From the NCBI RefSeq assembly GCF_900167435.1, contig NZ_FUWS01000001.1:474973-538972 (forward strand): a DNA stretch of 64,000 nt, read 5' to 3'. The notes beneath the pieces are model-generated. The model searched no databases and was not told where the DNA came from. It worked only from the letters and a program-made list of their open reading frames with translations. The position numbers and the translations under genes were made by a program. This document shows, piece after piece, positions 1 through 8,530 of this stretch (positions within the stretch are counted from its first letter, which is position 1; each line of letters begins with the position of its first letter). This DNA is from Marinactinospora thermotolerans DSM 45154. GTDB lineage: Bacteria; Actinomycetota; Actinomycetes; Streptosporangiales; Streptosporangiaceae.

Positions 1-187
1 CGGGTTCCCCGGCGCTCCCGCGTCCGCGCGCCGAACGCTCGAACACCGCGCCCCGCCGACACCGCTCGCGCGCCCGGGTTCTCCGGGCGGGGAGGCGGTG
101 CCGGCCGATGGCGCCGTTGTCCTCGCCGCCCTGGGCGCCACCCCGGGCCGGCGTTCCGTCCTCGGGGCGCGCCCCGGCCGAGCGGGG
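1..187. other. left edge, no gene seen
   Basis: Very GC-rich stretch downstream of the first regulator gene. I see no open frame with convincing protein character and no clear hairpin. Confidence 0.5.
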
Positions 188-1063
188 CTATTCGGCGGGG
201 AGCCGTTCCTGACTGGCGACCCACGAGGCCAGCAGTTTGAGACCGTCGGCCGTCGGGGTGTCGGCGGGAGCGGTGTAGATGTTCAGGTACAGCCCGGGTT
301 CGGAGGGCAGCTCCAGCGTCTCGAAGTCCAGGTCGAGCTGGCCGACGACCGGATGGCGCAGCCGCTTGCGCCCGGAGCGGTGGAAGCGGACGTCCTGGGA
401 GGCCCATCGCTGCCGGAACAGCTCGCTTCGGGTCGACAGCTCGCCGACCAGTTCGACGAGCGAATGGTCGTGCGGGTTACGGCCCGCCTCCAGGTGCAGC
501 ATCGCGGCGGCGTCCCTGGCGATCTGGTCGTAGTCGACGAAGAACTCCTTGGCCGCCTCGGGGTCGAGGTAGACGAACCGGGTGGTGTTCACCGGGCGTC
601 GCGGGTCGGCGAACAACGGCGAGTACAGGGCCCGGGCGAGCCGGTTCATCGCCAGTACGTCGTGGCGGCCGTTGCGGATCCAGGCCGGCGCCTCGGTGAT
701 CGCGTCGAGGACCTGCTGTAGTACCGGCCGGACGGTCGCCGGGGCGCTGCGCCTGCGGCGGCGGCTCCGCGCCCCCGACTCCCGCGCGAGCGCGAACAGG
801 TGGTCGCGTTCGGCCTCGTCCAGGCGCAACGCCGAGGCCAGCGCGTCGAGCACGCTCTCGGAGGCTCCGGCCAGGCTGCCGCGCTCCATGCGCACGTAGT
901 AGTCCACCGAGACGCCCGCGAGCATCGCCACCTCTTCGCGGCGCAACCCCTTGACGCGGCGGTTGCCGCCGTACGCGGGAAGCTCCGCCTCCGCCGGAGT
1001 GATGCGCGCCCTCCGCGAGCTCAGGAACTCACGGATCTCACTGCGCAGGTCCATCGTGCCCAT
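188..1063 (-). CDS. XRE-family regulator with MmyB-like ligand domain
   Basis: A 291-residue cytoplasmic DNA-binding regulator. An XRE helix-turn-helix lies at about residues 35-85 (GLRREEVAMLAGVSVDYYVR, followed by MERG). After a short arginine-rich linker (about 105-112) comes a C-terminal domain of the MmyB type, seen in motifs such as WIRNGRHDVLAMNRLARALY and the DPRRPVNTTRFVYLDP stretch. Length and order match the usual actinobacterial helix-turn-helix/MmyB family, whose C-terminal PAS-like domain is thought to bind small ligands. The gene is divergent from a zinc alcohol dehydrogenase followed by two aldo/keto reductases. Regulators of this family often control neighbouring oxidoreductases, so that is the likely target; this is inference. 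The ATG at the 5' end gives the standard N-terminus. Confidence 0.9.
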   Translation of the reverse strand: MGTMDLRSEIREFLSSRRARITPAEAELPAYGGNRRVKGLRREEVAMLAGVSVDYYVRMERGSLAGASESVLDALASALRLDEAERDHLFALARESGARSRRRRRSAPATVRPVLQQVLDAITEAPAWIRNGRHDVLAMNRLARALYSPLFADPRRPVNTTRFVYLDPEAAKEFFVDYDQIARDAAAMLHLEAGRNPHDHSLVELVGELSTRSELFRQRWASQDVRFHRSGRKRLRHPVVGQLDLDFETLELPSEPGLYLNIYTAPADTPTADGLKLLASWVASQERLPAE

Positions 1064-1339
1064 GTCTCCACGGTAGGCGGGCCCCGCACGGCGAGGGAGG
1101 TACTGTCATGCCCTGCGTCGGCCGGGGCGGGTCCCGCCGGTCCGCCACCTGCGACACGGGTGGCCTGTCGCGGTGGCTCGGAGCGCGGCCGTGGTGGCCC
1201 GGCGGCGGGGCGCGTGTGCCCCGCCGCGCCGCGGCCCTTCGGCCGCCCCGTTCTCGTGGCGCCTCGCTCTGGGAGGTACTGCCGGTACTCGGAACGAGCG
1301 GGACTCCCCCGGGCCGCGGAACCGGTGTGGACTGGGTCC

Positions 1340-2386
1340 ATGCGAGCGACCTACATGTACGGGGCCGGTGACGTCCGAGTCGTCGACGCCGCCGACCCGA
1401 AGATCGAGCAGCCCACCGACGCGCTGGTGCGCGTGGTCCGGGCCTGCGTGTGCGGCAGCGACCTGCACCCCTACCACTCCATGCCGCCCTCCGCCGAGGG
1501 GACGCCGATGGGGCACGAGTTCGTCGGCGTGGTCGAGGAGGTCGGCGCGGAGGTCACCTCGGTGCGCGCGGGCGACTTCGTGATCGCGCCGTTCGCCGTC
1601 TCCTGCGGCGCGTGCGAGTTCTGCCGGGCCGGCCTGCAGACCTCCTGCGTGCGCGGCGGCTTCTGGAGCGATCCGGGCATCGGCACCGCCGGCGGCCAGG
1701 CCGAGGCGGTCCGCGTCCCCCTCGCCGACGGCACCCTGGTGAGGGTGCCGGTCGACGAGGGCGCCGATGACGCGCTGCTGGCCTCGCTGCTGACCCTCTC
1801 CGACGTCTACGGCACCGGTTGGCACGCCGCCGTCACGGGCGGCGTGACCGAGGGCAGCACGGTCACGGTCATCGGCGACGGCGCCGTCGGCCTGCTCGCG
1901 GTGCTCTCCGCCCGGCAGCTGGGCGCCGAACGGATCGTGCTGATGGGACGGCACCGGGCGCGTACCGACCTCGGCCGCGAGTTCGGGGCCACCGACGTCG
2001 TCGCCGAACGCGGTGCCGAGGGGATCGAGCGGGTCCGCGACCTCACCGCCGGCGGTAGCGCGATCGTCTTGGAGGCGGTCGGCCACATGCCCGCCTACGA
2101 GCAGGCGGTCGGCGTGGTCCGTCCCGGAGGGGTCATCAGCCGCGTCGGCGTTCCCCAGTACGAGGAGGCCCCGGTCGGTTTCGCCAGCCTGTTCGGCCCC
2201 AACGTCACCCTCACCGGCGGCCCCGCCCCGGTACGCGCCTACATCGACCGGCTCCTGCCCGCGGTCCTGGACGGGACGGTCCGGCCCGGCAGGGTCTTCG
2301 ACCGGACGGTGAGCCTGGAGGAGACCCCGAAGGGCTACGCCGCCATGGACGCCCGCGAGGCGCTCAAGGCGATGATCCGCCCCTGA
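1340..2386 (+). CDS. zinc-dependent alcohol dehydrogenase (MDR family)
   Basis: A 348-residue medium-chain dehydrogenase/reductase using NAD(P) to oxidise an alcohol or reduce an aldehyde or ketone; the substrate cannot be told. The catalytic zinc ligand region CVCGSDLHPYH is near residue 35 and GHEFVG near 55. The four-cysteine structural zinc loop (CGACEFCRAGLQTSC) follows at about 90-105. The Rossmann nucleotide fold shows as VIGDGAVGLLAV near 175. The frame is open far upstream, but homology begins at this ATG (MRATYMYGAGDVRVVD), so longer starts are rejected. It lies divergent from the XRE regulator and about 275 bases before two aldo/keto reductases in the same direction. Confidence 0.92.
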   Translation: MRATYMYGAGDVRVVDAADPKIEQPTDALVRVVRACVCGSDLHPYHSMPPSAEGTPMGHEFVGVVEEVGAEVTSVRAGDFVIAPFAVSCGACEFCRAGLQTSCVRGGFWSDPGIGTAGGQAEAVRVPLADGTLVRVPVDEGADDALLASLLTLSDVYGTGWHAAVTGGVTEGSTVTVIGDGAVGLLAVLSARQLGAERIVLMGRHRARTDLGREFGATDVVAERGAEGIERVRDLTAGGSAIVLEAVGHMPAYEQAVGVVRPGGVISRVGVPQYEEAPVGFASLFGPNVTLTGGPAPVRAYIDRLLPAVLDGTVRPGRVFDRTVSLEETPKGYAAMDAREALKAMIRP

Positions 2387-2661
2387 CCTCCTGGTCCGGC
2401 CATCGGCGCCGGGGGCGCGCCGCCCGGCCATCCGCCGTCTTTACCGACAGCCTCCCCTCCGGGGAACCGGAGGAGAGCGTTGACGCCCCGTTTCGGGTAG
2501 CGGCCGATCGTGCACCGGGCCGCCGCGCCGAGGGGTGGGCGCCCAAGCCCGCACCGCCCCTTTTCTTTGGAGCGCGGTCCGATCCGGCGCGGGGACAGCG
2601 CGAGTATCCGGTACGTCGGACGCTTCCGGGCGAGCCGCAACCGACTTAACGTGAGGAAAAC

Positions 2662-3546
2662 ATGAGCATCCCGAACTTCACCCTGAACAACGATGTACGG
2701 ATACCGGTCCTCGGGTTCGGCGTCTACCAGACACCGCCGGAGGAGACCATCGCGGCCGTCACGACGGCCCTGGAGACCGGCTACCGGCACATCGACACCG
2801 CCGCGGCCTACGGCAACGAGCGCGAGGTCGGGGAGGCCCTCCGCCGCTCCGGCCTGGCCCGCGACGAGGTGTTCGTCGAGACCAAGGTCTGGATCAGCGA
2901 CTACGGCTACGACGACACGCTGCACGCCTTCGACAAGTCCGCGGGCAAACTCGGGATCGACCAGATCGACCTGCTGATCCTGCACCAGCCGCTGCCCGGG
3001 GAGTTCGAGCGGACCGTGCAGGCCTACAAGGCGCTGGAGAGGCTGTACGCCGACGGCAGGGTACGCGCGATCGGCGTCTCCAACTTCATGCCCGACCACC
3101 TCGACCGGCTGCTCGCCGAGACCGAGGTCGTGCCCGCGGTCAACCAGATCGAGGTGCACCCCTACTTCCGGCAGTCCGAGCTGCTCGCCTACGACACCGA
3201 GCACGGGATCCTCAACCAGGCGTGGTCGCCGATCGGCGGCATCACCTTCTACCGCGACGGGTCGAAGGGCTCCACGCTGGAGGACCCGGTGGTCGGCGAG
3301 ATCGCGGCCGCGCACGGCAGGACGCCCGCCCAGGTGATGCTGCGCTGGCACCTCCAGCAGGACCGGCAGGTGATCCCCAAGTCGGTGACGCCGTCGCGGA
3401 TCGCGGAGAACTTCGACGTCTTCGACTTCGAGCTCACCGCCGACCAGCTCGCCGCCATCGACGCGCTGGACACCGGTGTCCGCGGTGGCCCCGAGCCCGC
3501 CGACATCACCCGCGAGAACTTCTGGATCGACATCCCCGAAGCCTGA
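2662..3546 (+). CDS. aldo/keto reductase (2,5-diketo-gluconate reductase-like)
   Basis: A complete 294-residue NADPH-dependent carbonyl reductase of the AKR barrel fold. The catalytic tetrad is visible: Asp and Tyr in HIDTAAAYGNE (about 45-56), Lys in ETKVW (about 74) and His in LILHQP (about 110). The coenzyme-binding end is present as VIPKSVTPSRIAENFDVFDF. The start has a good ribosome site (GAGGAAAAC before ATG). A second AKR gene begins nine bases after the stop, so the two were probably one transcript with the dehydrogenase upstream. The physiological substrate is unknown; such enzymes often detoxify or recycle aldehydes. Confidence 0.93.
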   Translation: MSIPNFTLNNDVRIPVLGFGVYQTPPEETIAAVTTALETGYRHIDTAAAYGNEREVGEALRRSGLARDEVFVETKVWISDYGYDDTLHAFDKSAGKLGIDQIDLLILHQPLPGEFERTVQAYKALERLYADGRVRAIGVSNFMPDHLDRLLAETEVVPAVNQIEVHPYFRQSELLAYDTEHGILNQAWSPIGGITFYRDGSKGSTLEDPVVGEIAAAHGRTPAQVMLRWHLQQDRQVIPKSVTPSRIAENFDVFDFELTADQLAAIDALDTGVRGGPEPADITRENFWIDIPEA

Positions 3547-4507
<961 letters not shown>

Positions 4508-4516
4508 GGACGGTGC

Positions 4517-4549
4517 GGGGCCGGACACGCGCGATGTGTGTCCGGCCCC
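4517..4549 (+). terminator. intrinsic terminator hairpin
   Basis: Perfect 12-bp stem, GGGGCCGGACAC against GTGTCCGGCCCC, with a 9-base loop. It starts about 10 bases after the broken aldo/keto reductase. There is no T-run, as is usual in high-GC actinobacteria. Confidence 0.8.
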
Positions 4550-5072
4550 GTTCGCGTCGCGGGGACGTTCCCGCCCGGGACGGCCCCGACGTGGACGAGG
4601 ACCGCGGCCGGCGGCGCGCGGGCCGATCCGGGCGTCGCGGGGGCGCCGGCCGGCGGCGTGTCCACGCGGTCGCGGACCCCGCGCCCCGTCCAGCGCGCGG
4701 GCGGTCGCCGGCGGGACGCCCGGGCCGGGCACGAAGTGCCCGCGCCGTCGTCCCGACCGGTGCGACCGGCCCGATTCCCGGCCGTGCACGCCGAGGACGT
4801 CGCCGGCACGGCCCTTCGGCAACGCGGTGGGCGCCGTGCTCCTCGCCCCCGGCGCGCGCCATCGGCCGGGTGCCCGTCGCCCGGCGGATCCGCGCGGGGC
4901 GCGCCCGCCGAAGGTCGGCCTCACGGTGTGGCGCGGCGCGGCCCCCTCCCCGCGCCCGTCCTCGCCGGAGTGCCATGGGCGTCGGCGGGCGCTGGTAGAA
5001 CACCAGCGCACAGGCCGGGATCGGCACGCCCGCCGCCCGTGGCCGTCGTCCGCCCCCGAAGGGAACCGCCGC
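4550..5072. other. intergenic, no gene seen
   Basis: About 520 bases of arginine/proline-biased frames with no recognisable protein, no clear repeat and no strong promoter motif. It must carry the promoter of the leucine-rich-repeat gene downstream. Confidence 0.5.
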
Positions 5073-6023
5073 ATGACCCTCGAGCACCTCAGCGAGCTGT
5101 ACGGGCTCCCCGTCTATGAGTTCCCCGAGCCGGGCGCCCCGGCGGCCCCACTGCCGGCGGCCGACGCGGTCGCCTGGAAACTGGCCACGGGCGAACGAGA
5201 GCACGATGAGAAGTTCGAGGGGTGCTGGGAACGCTTCCTCGACACGGTGGACGCAGGCCGGGTACGGGCCCTGGTCCTGGGCGCGGGCGCCTACGGGAAC
5301 GAGATCGACTTCGACGAGCCCGGTGAGACGGTCGAGCTGCTCGCCGCCGCCGCCGACCGGCTCACCGGGCTCAAGGCCGTCTACCTCGCCGACCTCGACT
5401 CCGAGGAGTCGGAGCTGTCCTGGATCGCCCAGAGCGACGTGTCCCCCGTCCTGTCCGCCTACCCCCACCTGGAGGAACTCGGTGTGCGCGGGGCCAGCGA
5501 GGACCTGTTGTCGCCGGTGCGGCACGAGCACCTGCGTGTCCTGCGCCTGGAGAACGGCGGCCTGCCCGTTCAGGTGGTGCGCGGTCTCGTCGAATGCGAC
5601 CTGCCCGCGTTGAGCCACCTGGACCTGTGGCTTGGTGAGTGGTACTACGGCCGCACCATCACCGTCGCCGACCTGGCCCCCATCCTCGACGGTGGCCTCC
5701 TGCCCGCGCTGGAACACCTGGGCCTCCAGGACAGCGACATACAGGACGATGTCGCCGCCGCCGTCGCCCACGCCCCCGTCGTCGCCCGGCTCGTCTCCCT
5801 GCACCTGGGGCGGGGGACCCTCGGGGACGCCGGCGCCGATGCCCTCCTCCGCGGGCAGCCGCTCACCCACCTCAGGCTGCTCGACCTCGAACACCACTTC
5901 CTGTCGGAGGAGATGATGCGGCGCCTGCGCGCGGCCCTGGAACCCTCGGGGGTGCGGGTCAACCTCGCCGGGAGGCAGCAGGCCGGCCGGGTGGGGGGAA
6001 GGTACGTGGCGGCGGGCGAGTGA
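5073..6023 (+). CDS. STM4015-like leucine-rich-repeat protein
   Basis: A 316-residue cytoplasmic protein with no signal peptide. From about residue 95 it shows degenerate leucine-rich repeats (LTGLKAVYLADL, YPHLEELGVRG, HEHLRVLRLENGGL, LPALEHLGLQDSDI, PLTHLRLLDLEHHFLS). The N-terminal part (about 1-90) contains the FPEPG and VRALVLGAGAYG segments seen in the actinobacterial STM4015 family, and overall length fits that family. LRR proteins of this sort are probably protein-binding; the biological role is not established. The frame extends far upstream, but the ATG preceded by GAAGGGAACC begins the homologous region (MTLEHLSELYGLPV). It stands alone between two terminator-like hairpins. Confidence 0.8.
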   Translation: MTLEHLSELYGLPVYEFPEPGAPAAPLPAADAVAWKLATGEREHDEKFEGCWERFLDTVDAGRVRALVLGAGAYGNEIDFDEPGETVELLAAAADRLTGLKAVYLADLDSEESELSWIAQSDVSPVLSAYPHLEELGVRGASEDLLSPVRHEHLRVLRLENGGLPVQVVRGLVECDLPALSHLDLWLGEWYYGRTITVADLAPILDGGLLPALEHLGLQDSDIQDDVAAAVAHAPVVARLVSLHLGRGTLGDAGADALLRGQPLTHLRLLDLEHHFLSEEMMRRLRAALEPSGVRVNLAGRQQAGRVGGRYVAAGE

Positions 6024-6132
6024 GCGTCGCGACCGTCGGGAGCGTCACGAATGTCGCCATCGGCCGGACGCGGGGCGGTGGGGTGGCGTTTACTGGACGG
6101 GCTCTCTCCCAGATCCACCACCGGGGGTCGTG

Positions 6133-6933
6133 ATGACGGTTCGCGCTGAGTCGATCGAATCGATGGAACAGCTCGCCGTGGCCTGGCGCGCCATGGTGCT
6201 CGACCGCGACGCGGACGCCGATGTGCGGAACCTTCCGGGCATCGCGGTCCGCTGGGCCGACTGCCGGTTCGCGTTTTGGAACTGCGTCACGTTGACCGAG
6301 GTCGGCGCGGACGGCGCGCTCCTCGAACAGCGCCTAGGTCAAGCGGCCGACATCATGCGCGCCAAGGGGCACGCCGGGTTCCTGTGGCTCTTCGAGGACC
6401 TCCTCGACGAGGAGGCGCGCGCGGGGATGCGGGCGGCCGCCGAGAGGGCCGGCCTGCGGTACGCCTTCTCCGGCGCCGGCATGGCCGGGGACCTCCTTCC
6501 CATCCCCGAACCGTTCCACCCCGACCTGACGTTCGAGCGGGTGGGCACCGACGAACAGCTACGGGCCTACGCGGACCTGAACTCGCGCGCCTACGGGTTC
6601 CCGCTGGAGGACGGCCGCGACGGGCTCCTCGGGTCGGCGTTGTGGAAGGAGCGCGCGCACGCCTACCTGGGGCTACGCGACGGTGTCGCGGTGTCGTGCG
6701 CCGCGACGGTGGAGGCGGACGGTCGTCTCTTCGTCGCGCTCGTCGCCACGGCCCCGGAGTGGCAGCGCCGGGGGTACGCGGAGGCGGTGACGCGAAAGGC
6801 CCTGTACGAGGGCGCCCGGGCCACCGGCCTGACCCGGGCCACCCTGCACGCGACCGCGGCGGGAGCGCCCGTCTACCCCCGCATCGGTTTCGAGCCGAAC
6901 TCGCCGCTGCACTTCTACGGCCTGAGGAACTGA
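6133..6933 (+). CDS. GNAT-family N-acetyltransferase
   Basis: A 266-residue acetyl-CoA-dependent acetyltransferase. The acetyl-CoA pyrophosphate-binding motif is VATAPEWQRRGYAEAV (about 208-223), followed by the LHATAAGAPVYPRIGFEP segment typical of the last GNAT strand and helix. The N-terminal 130 residues are less conserved, giving the double-length arrangement common among actinobacterial GNAT proteins. A GTG directly precedes the chosen ATG and could also serve as start. Substrate unknown. The gene is monocistronic, closed by a hairpin that also faces the membrane-protein gene coming from the other side. Confidence 0.88.
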   Translation: MTVRAESIESMEQLAVAWRAMVLDRDADADVRNLPGIAVRWADCRFAFWNCVTLTEVGADGALLEQRLGQAADIMRAKGHAGFLWLFEDLLDEEARAGMRAAAERAGLRYAFSGAGMAGDLLPIPEPFHPDLTFERVGTDEQLRAYADLNSRAYGFPLEDGRDGLLGSALWKERAHAYLGLRDGVAVSCAATVEADGRLFVALVATAPEWQRRGYAEAVTRKALYEGARATGLTRATLHATAAGAPVYPRIGFEPNSPLHFYGLRN

Positions 6934-6944
6934 CCCGCCGCCTC

Positions 6945-6970
6945 GGGGCGCCCGGCCGTGTGGGCGCCCC
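6945..6970. terminator. terminator hairpin between converging genes
   Basis: 9-bp stem GGGGCGCCC / GGGCGCCCC with an 8-base loop, 12 bases after the acetyltransferase stop. It lies between two convergent genes and may serve both. Confidence 0.6.
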
Positions 6971-7120
6971 ACAGCCTCGGAGCGCGTTCGCGACGCCGGA
7001 AGCGGGGAACCCGGGGACGATGCCGGCGGGCCTCGCGGGCGTGCCGTGTCCGCCCGGCCCGGTCCGCCGCGTGGGCATCCCCGAGGAGGGACGGGGAGGT
7101 CCGAGGCGCGCGTGGGACGG

Positions 7121-8113
7121 TCAGCGCGGCGCGGCGGCGTGGGTCGCGGATCTGCGGACGGCGCCCGCCACGACGGCCAGGCCCACCACGACCACCGCGG
7201 TGTGCACGGCCAGTCCGGCGAAGGCGGTCCCGAAGTGGGACAGGTGGATGACGTATCCGCCCCAGCAGTAGACCAGCGCGGTCCCCGCGGCCAGCGCGCA
7301 GCGGTGCCGGTCCGTCCAGGCGCGGCGGGCCGAGCGCCGGACCGCCCACACCACCACCGCGACGACCGTGGCCGCCTGGATCGCCAGGGCGAGGGCCGGC
7401 GGGAGAAGGGGCTCCTGGGCGTAGGCGAGGAAGAACACCGCCCCGCCCCCGAACCCCACCGCGGCGGGCACCCACAGCGGGCCCGCCGCCGCGGCGTCGT
7501 CCGCCTCGGGTCCGGGCACCCGGCGGGTCAGGACGAAGGCCGCCGTCACCAGCGCGAGCACGATGCCGCCCACCACCACCCACTGCGCGGTCGAGGCGAA
7601 CCTCCCGTTCCCGTACATCAGGCCGGCGGTGAGCGCGGCGGCGGCGAGGAGGTAGCCGACCGCGACGATGACCAGCCCCGGCAGGCGCAGCCACGGCGCG
7701 CGGCCGGGGAACAGCGCCTCGGTCAGCGCGATGGGCACGGCGATGCTCCATACGGTGTGGATGCCGATCACATACACCGCCCACGGCAGTCCCGTGCCCA
7801 GCGCCGGGACGTAGCCGTAGTCGAGCAGCCGGTATCCCATGAAGTCGGGGTTGAACAGCGACTGGGTCACCACGCCCTCCTCGACCAGCCCGTAGGCCGC
7901 GCCGAGCAGCAGGATCGTCGGCCACCCCCGGCCCGCGCGCCGGGTCGTCTCCCGGATGAGGAGCGCCCCGCCGCCGTAGAGCAGGGCGAGCGGGAGGGAG
8001 GACATGAGGGTCGTGGGGTCGGTGAGGGACAGGTTGCCCAACAGGTACTCGGCGACGAACGGGGACAGGACGAACAGCACCAGGGCGGGCAGCACACGGG
8101 ACATGCGGATCAC
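7121..8113 (-). CDS. uncharacterised multi-pass membrane protein
   Basis: A 330-residue integral membrane protein with about eight to ten hydrophobic segments; only the short ETTRRAGRG and RRVPGPEADDA loops and the basic C-terminus are polar. One conserved-looking segment is GLVEEGVVTQSLFNPDFMGY, where the paired glutamates recall the EE motif of CPBP-type membrane proteases, but the arginine spacing of that family is not present, so I do not assign it. The start is a GTG whose TGA-overlap (GTGA) couples it to a short upstream reading frame, which supports this start over the ATG four codons inside. Function unknown. Confidence 0.75.
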   Translation of the reverse strand: MIRMSRVLPALVLFVLSPFVAEYLLGNLSLTDPTTLMSSLPLALLYGGGALLIRETTRRAGRGWPTILLLGAAYGLVEEGVVTQSLFNPDFMGYRLLDYGYVPALGTGLPWAVYVIGIHTVWSIAVPIALTEALFPGRAPWLRLPGLVIVAVGYLLAAAALTAGLMYGNGRFASTAQWVVVGGIVLALVTAAFVLTRRVPGPEADDAAAAGPLWVPAAVGFGGGAVFFLAYAQEPLLPPALALAIQAATVVAVVVWAVRRSARRAWTDRHRCALAAGTALVYCWGGYVIHLSHFGTAFAGLAVHTAVVVVGLAVVAGAVRRSATHAAAPR

Positions 8114-8208
8114 GGGCCTTCGAACGGCGGGCCACCGCGTCCGGCGGTGTCCGGATGCGGGAGGGCGGGGTCGCCCGTCACGGCGATGTTCTCGTCACGC
8201 CTCACCAC
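8110..8208 (-). CDS. possible 32-residue leader peptide
   Basis: A short frame (VVRRDENIAV ... PPFEGP) begins at tandem GTG codons directly after a strong ribosome site (AGGAGGGTGTCGG). It ends in a TGA that overlaps the GTG of the membrane-protein gene by GTGA. The geometry suggests translational coupling. The peptide itself has no recognisable feature and may only serve to deliver ribosomes. Confidence 0.35.
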   Translation of the reverse strand: MVRRDENIAVTGDPALPHPDTAGRGGPPFEGP

Positions 8209-8530
8209 CCGACACCCTCCTAAAAGCCACTTATCTGACATTTCCGGTTGCCCCTGGTTGACCGGTCGGACAGGCGGAGCACACCTCGCGCCCGCGCAGA
8301 CGGCGCGGCCGACCCGCGACACGCCCCGCGGTGGCCGAGCACGGTCCGGGCCCGCCGCCGCCCGGACCGGACGGCGCTTCACCGAGCCCGGCGGCGGACC
8401 GGATTCCGGCCGGCGCCGCGCGGCCACCGCACAGGGCCTCGGGAAGGCGACCCCGGCTCCCCGCCCGGCCGTGACCAGCGAGCCGGCCCGTCACGTAGGG
8501 GTTGTCACCGGCCCCTGCCATGATCCGGCC
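8209..8530. other. divergent promoter region
   Basis: Region between the leftward membrane-protein unit and the rightward 868-residue gene. It contains a less GC-rich patch (around 8217-8250, AAAAGCCACTTATCTGACAT) that probably holds the leftward promoter. No repeat or operator is evident. Confidence 0.4.

Noticed and set aside
1106..2431. Long minus-strand open frame opposite the alcohol dehydrogenase
   Set aside because: Shadow of a high-GC gene: composition is Arg/Gly/Ala/Asp-rich with no protein motif, and the plus-strand protein is unmistakable. The same applies to many similar frames, for example opposite the TctA, aconitase, mannanase and megasynthase genes.
7121..8113. CPBP-type membrane protease
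   Set aside because: A paired Glu (VEEG) is present, but the following Arg and the downstream His motifs of the family are not in place.
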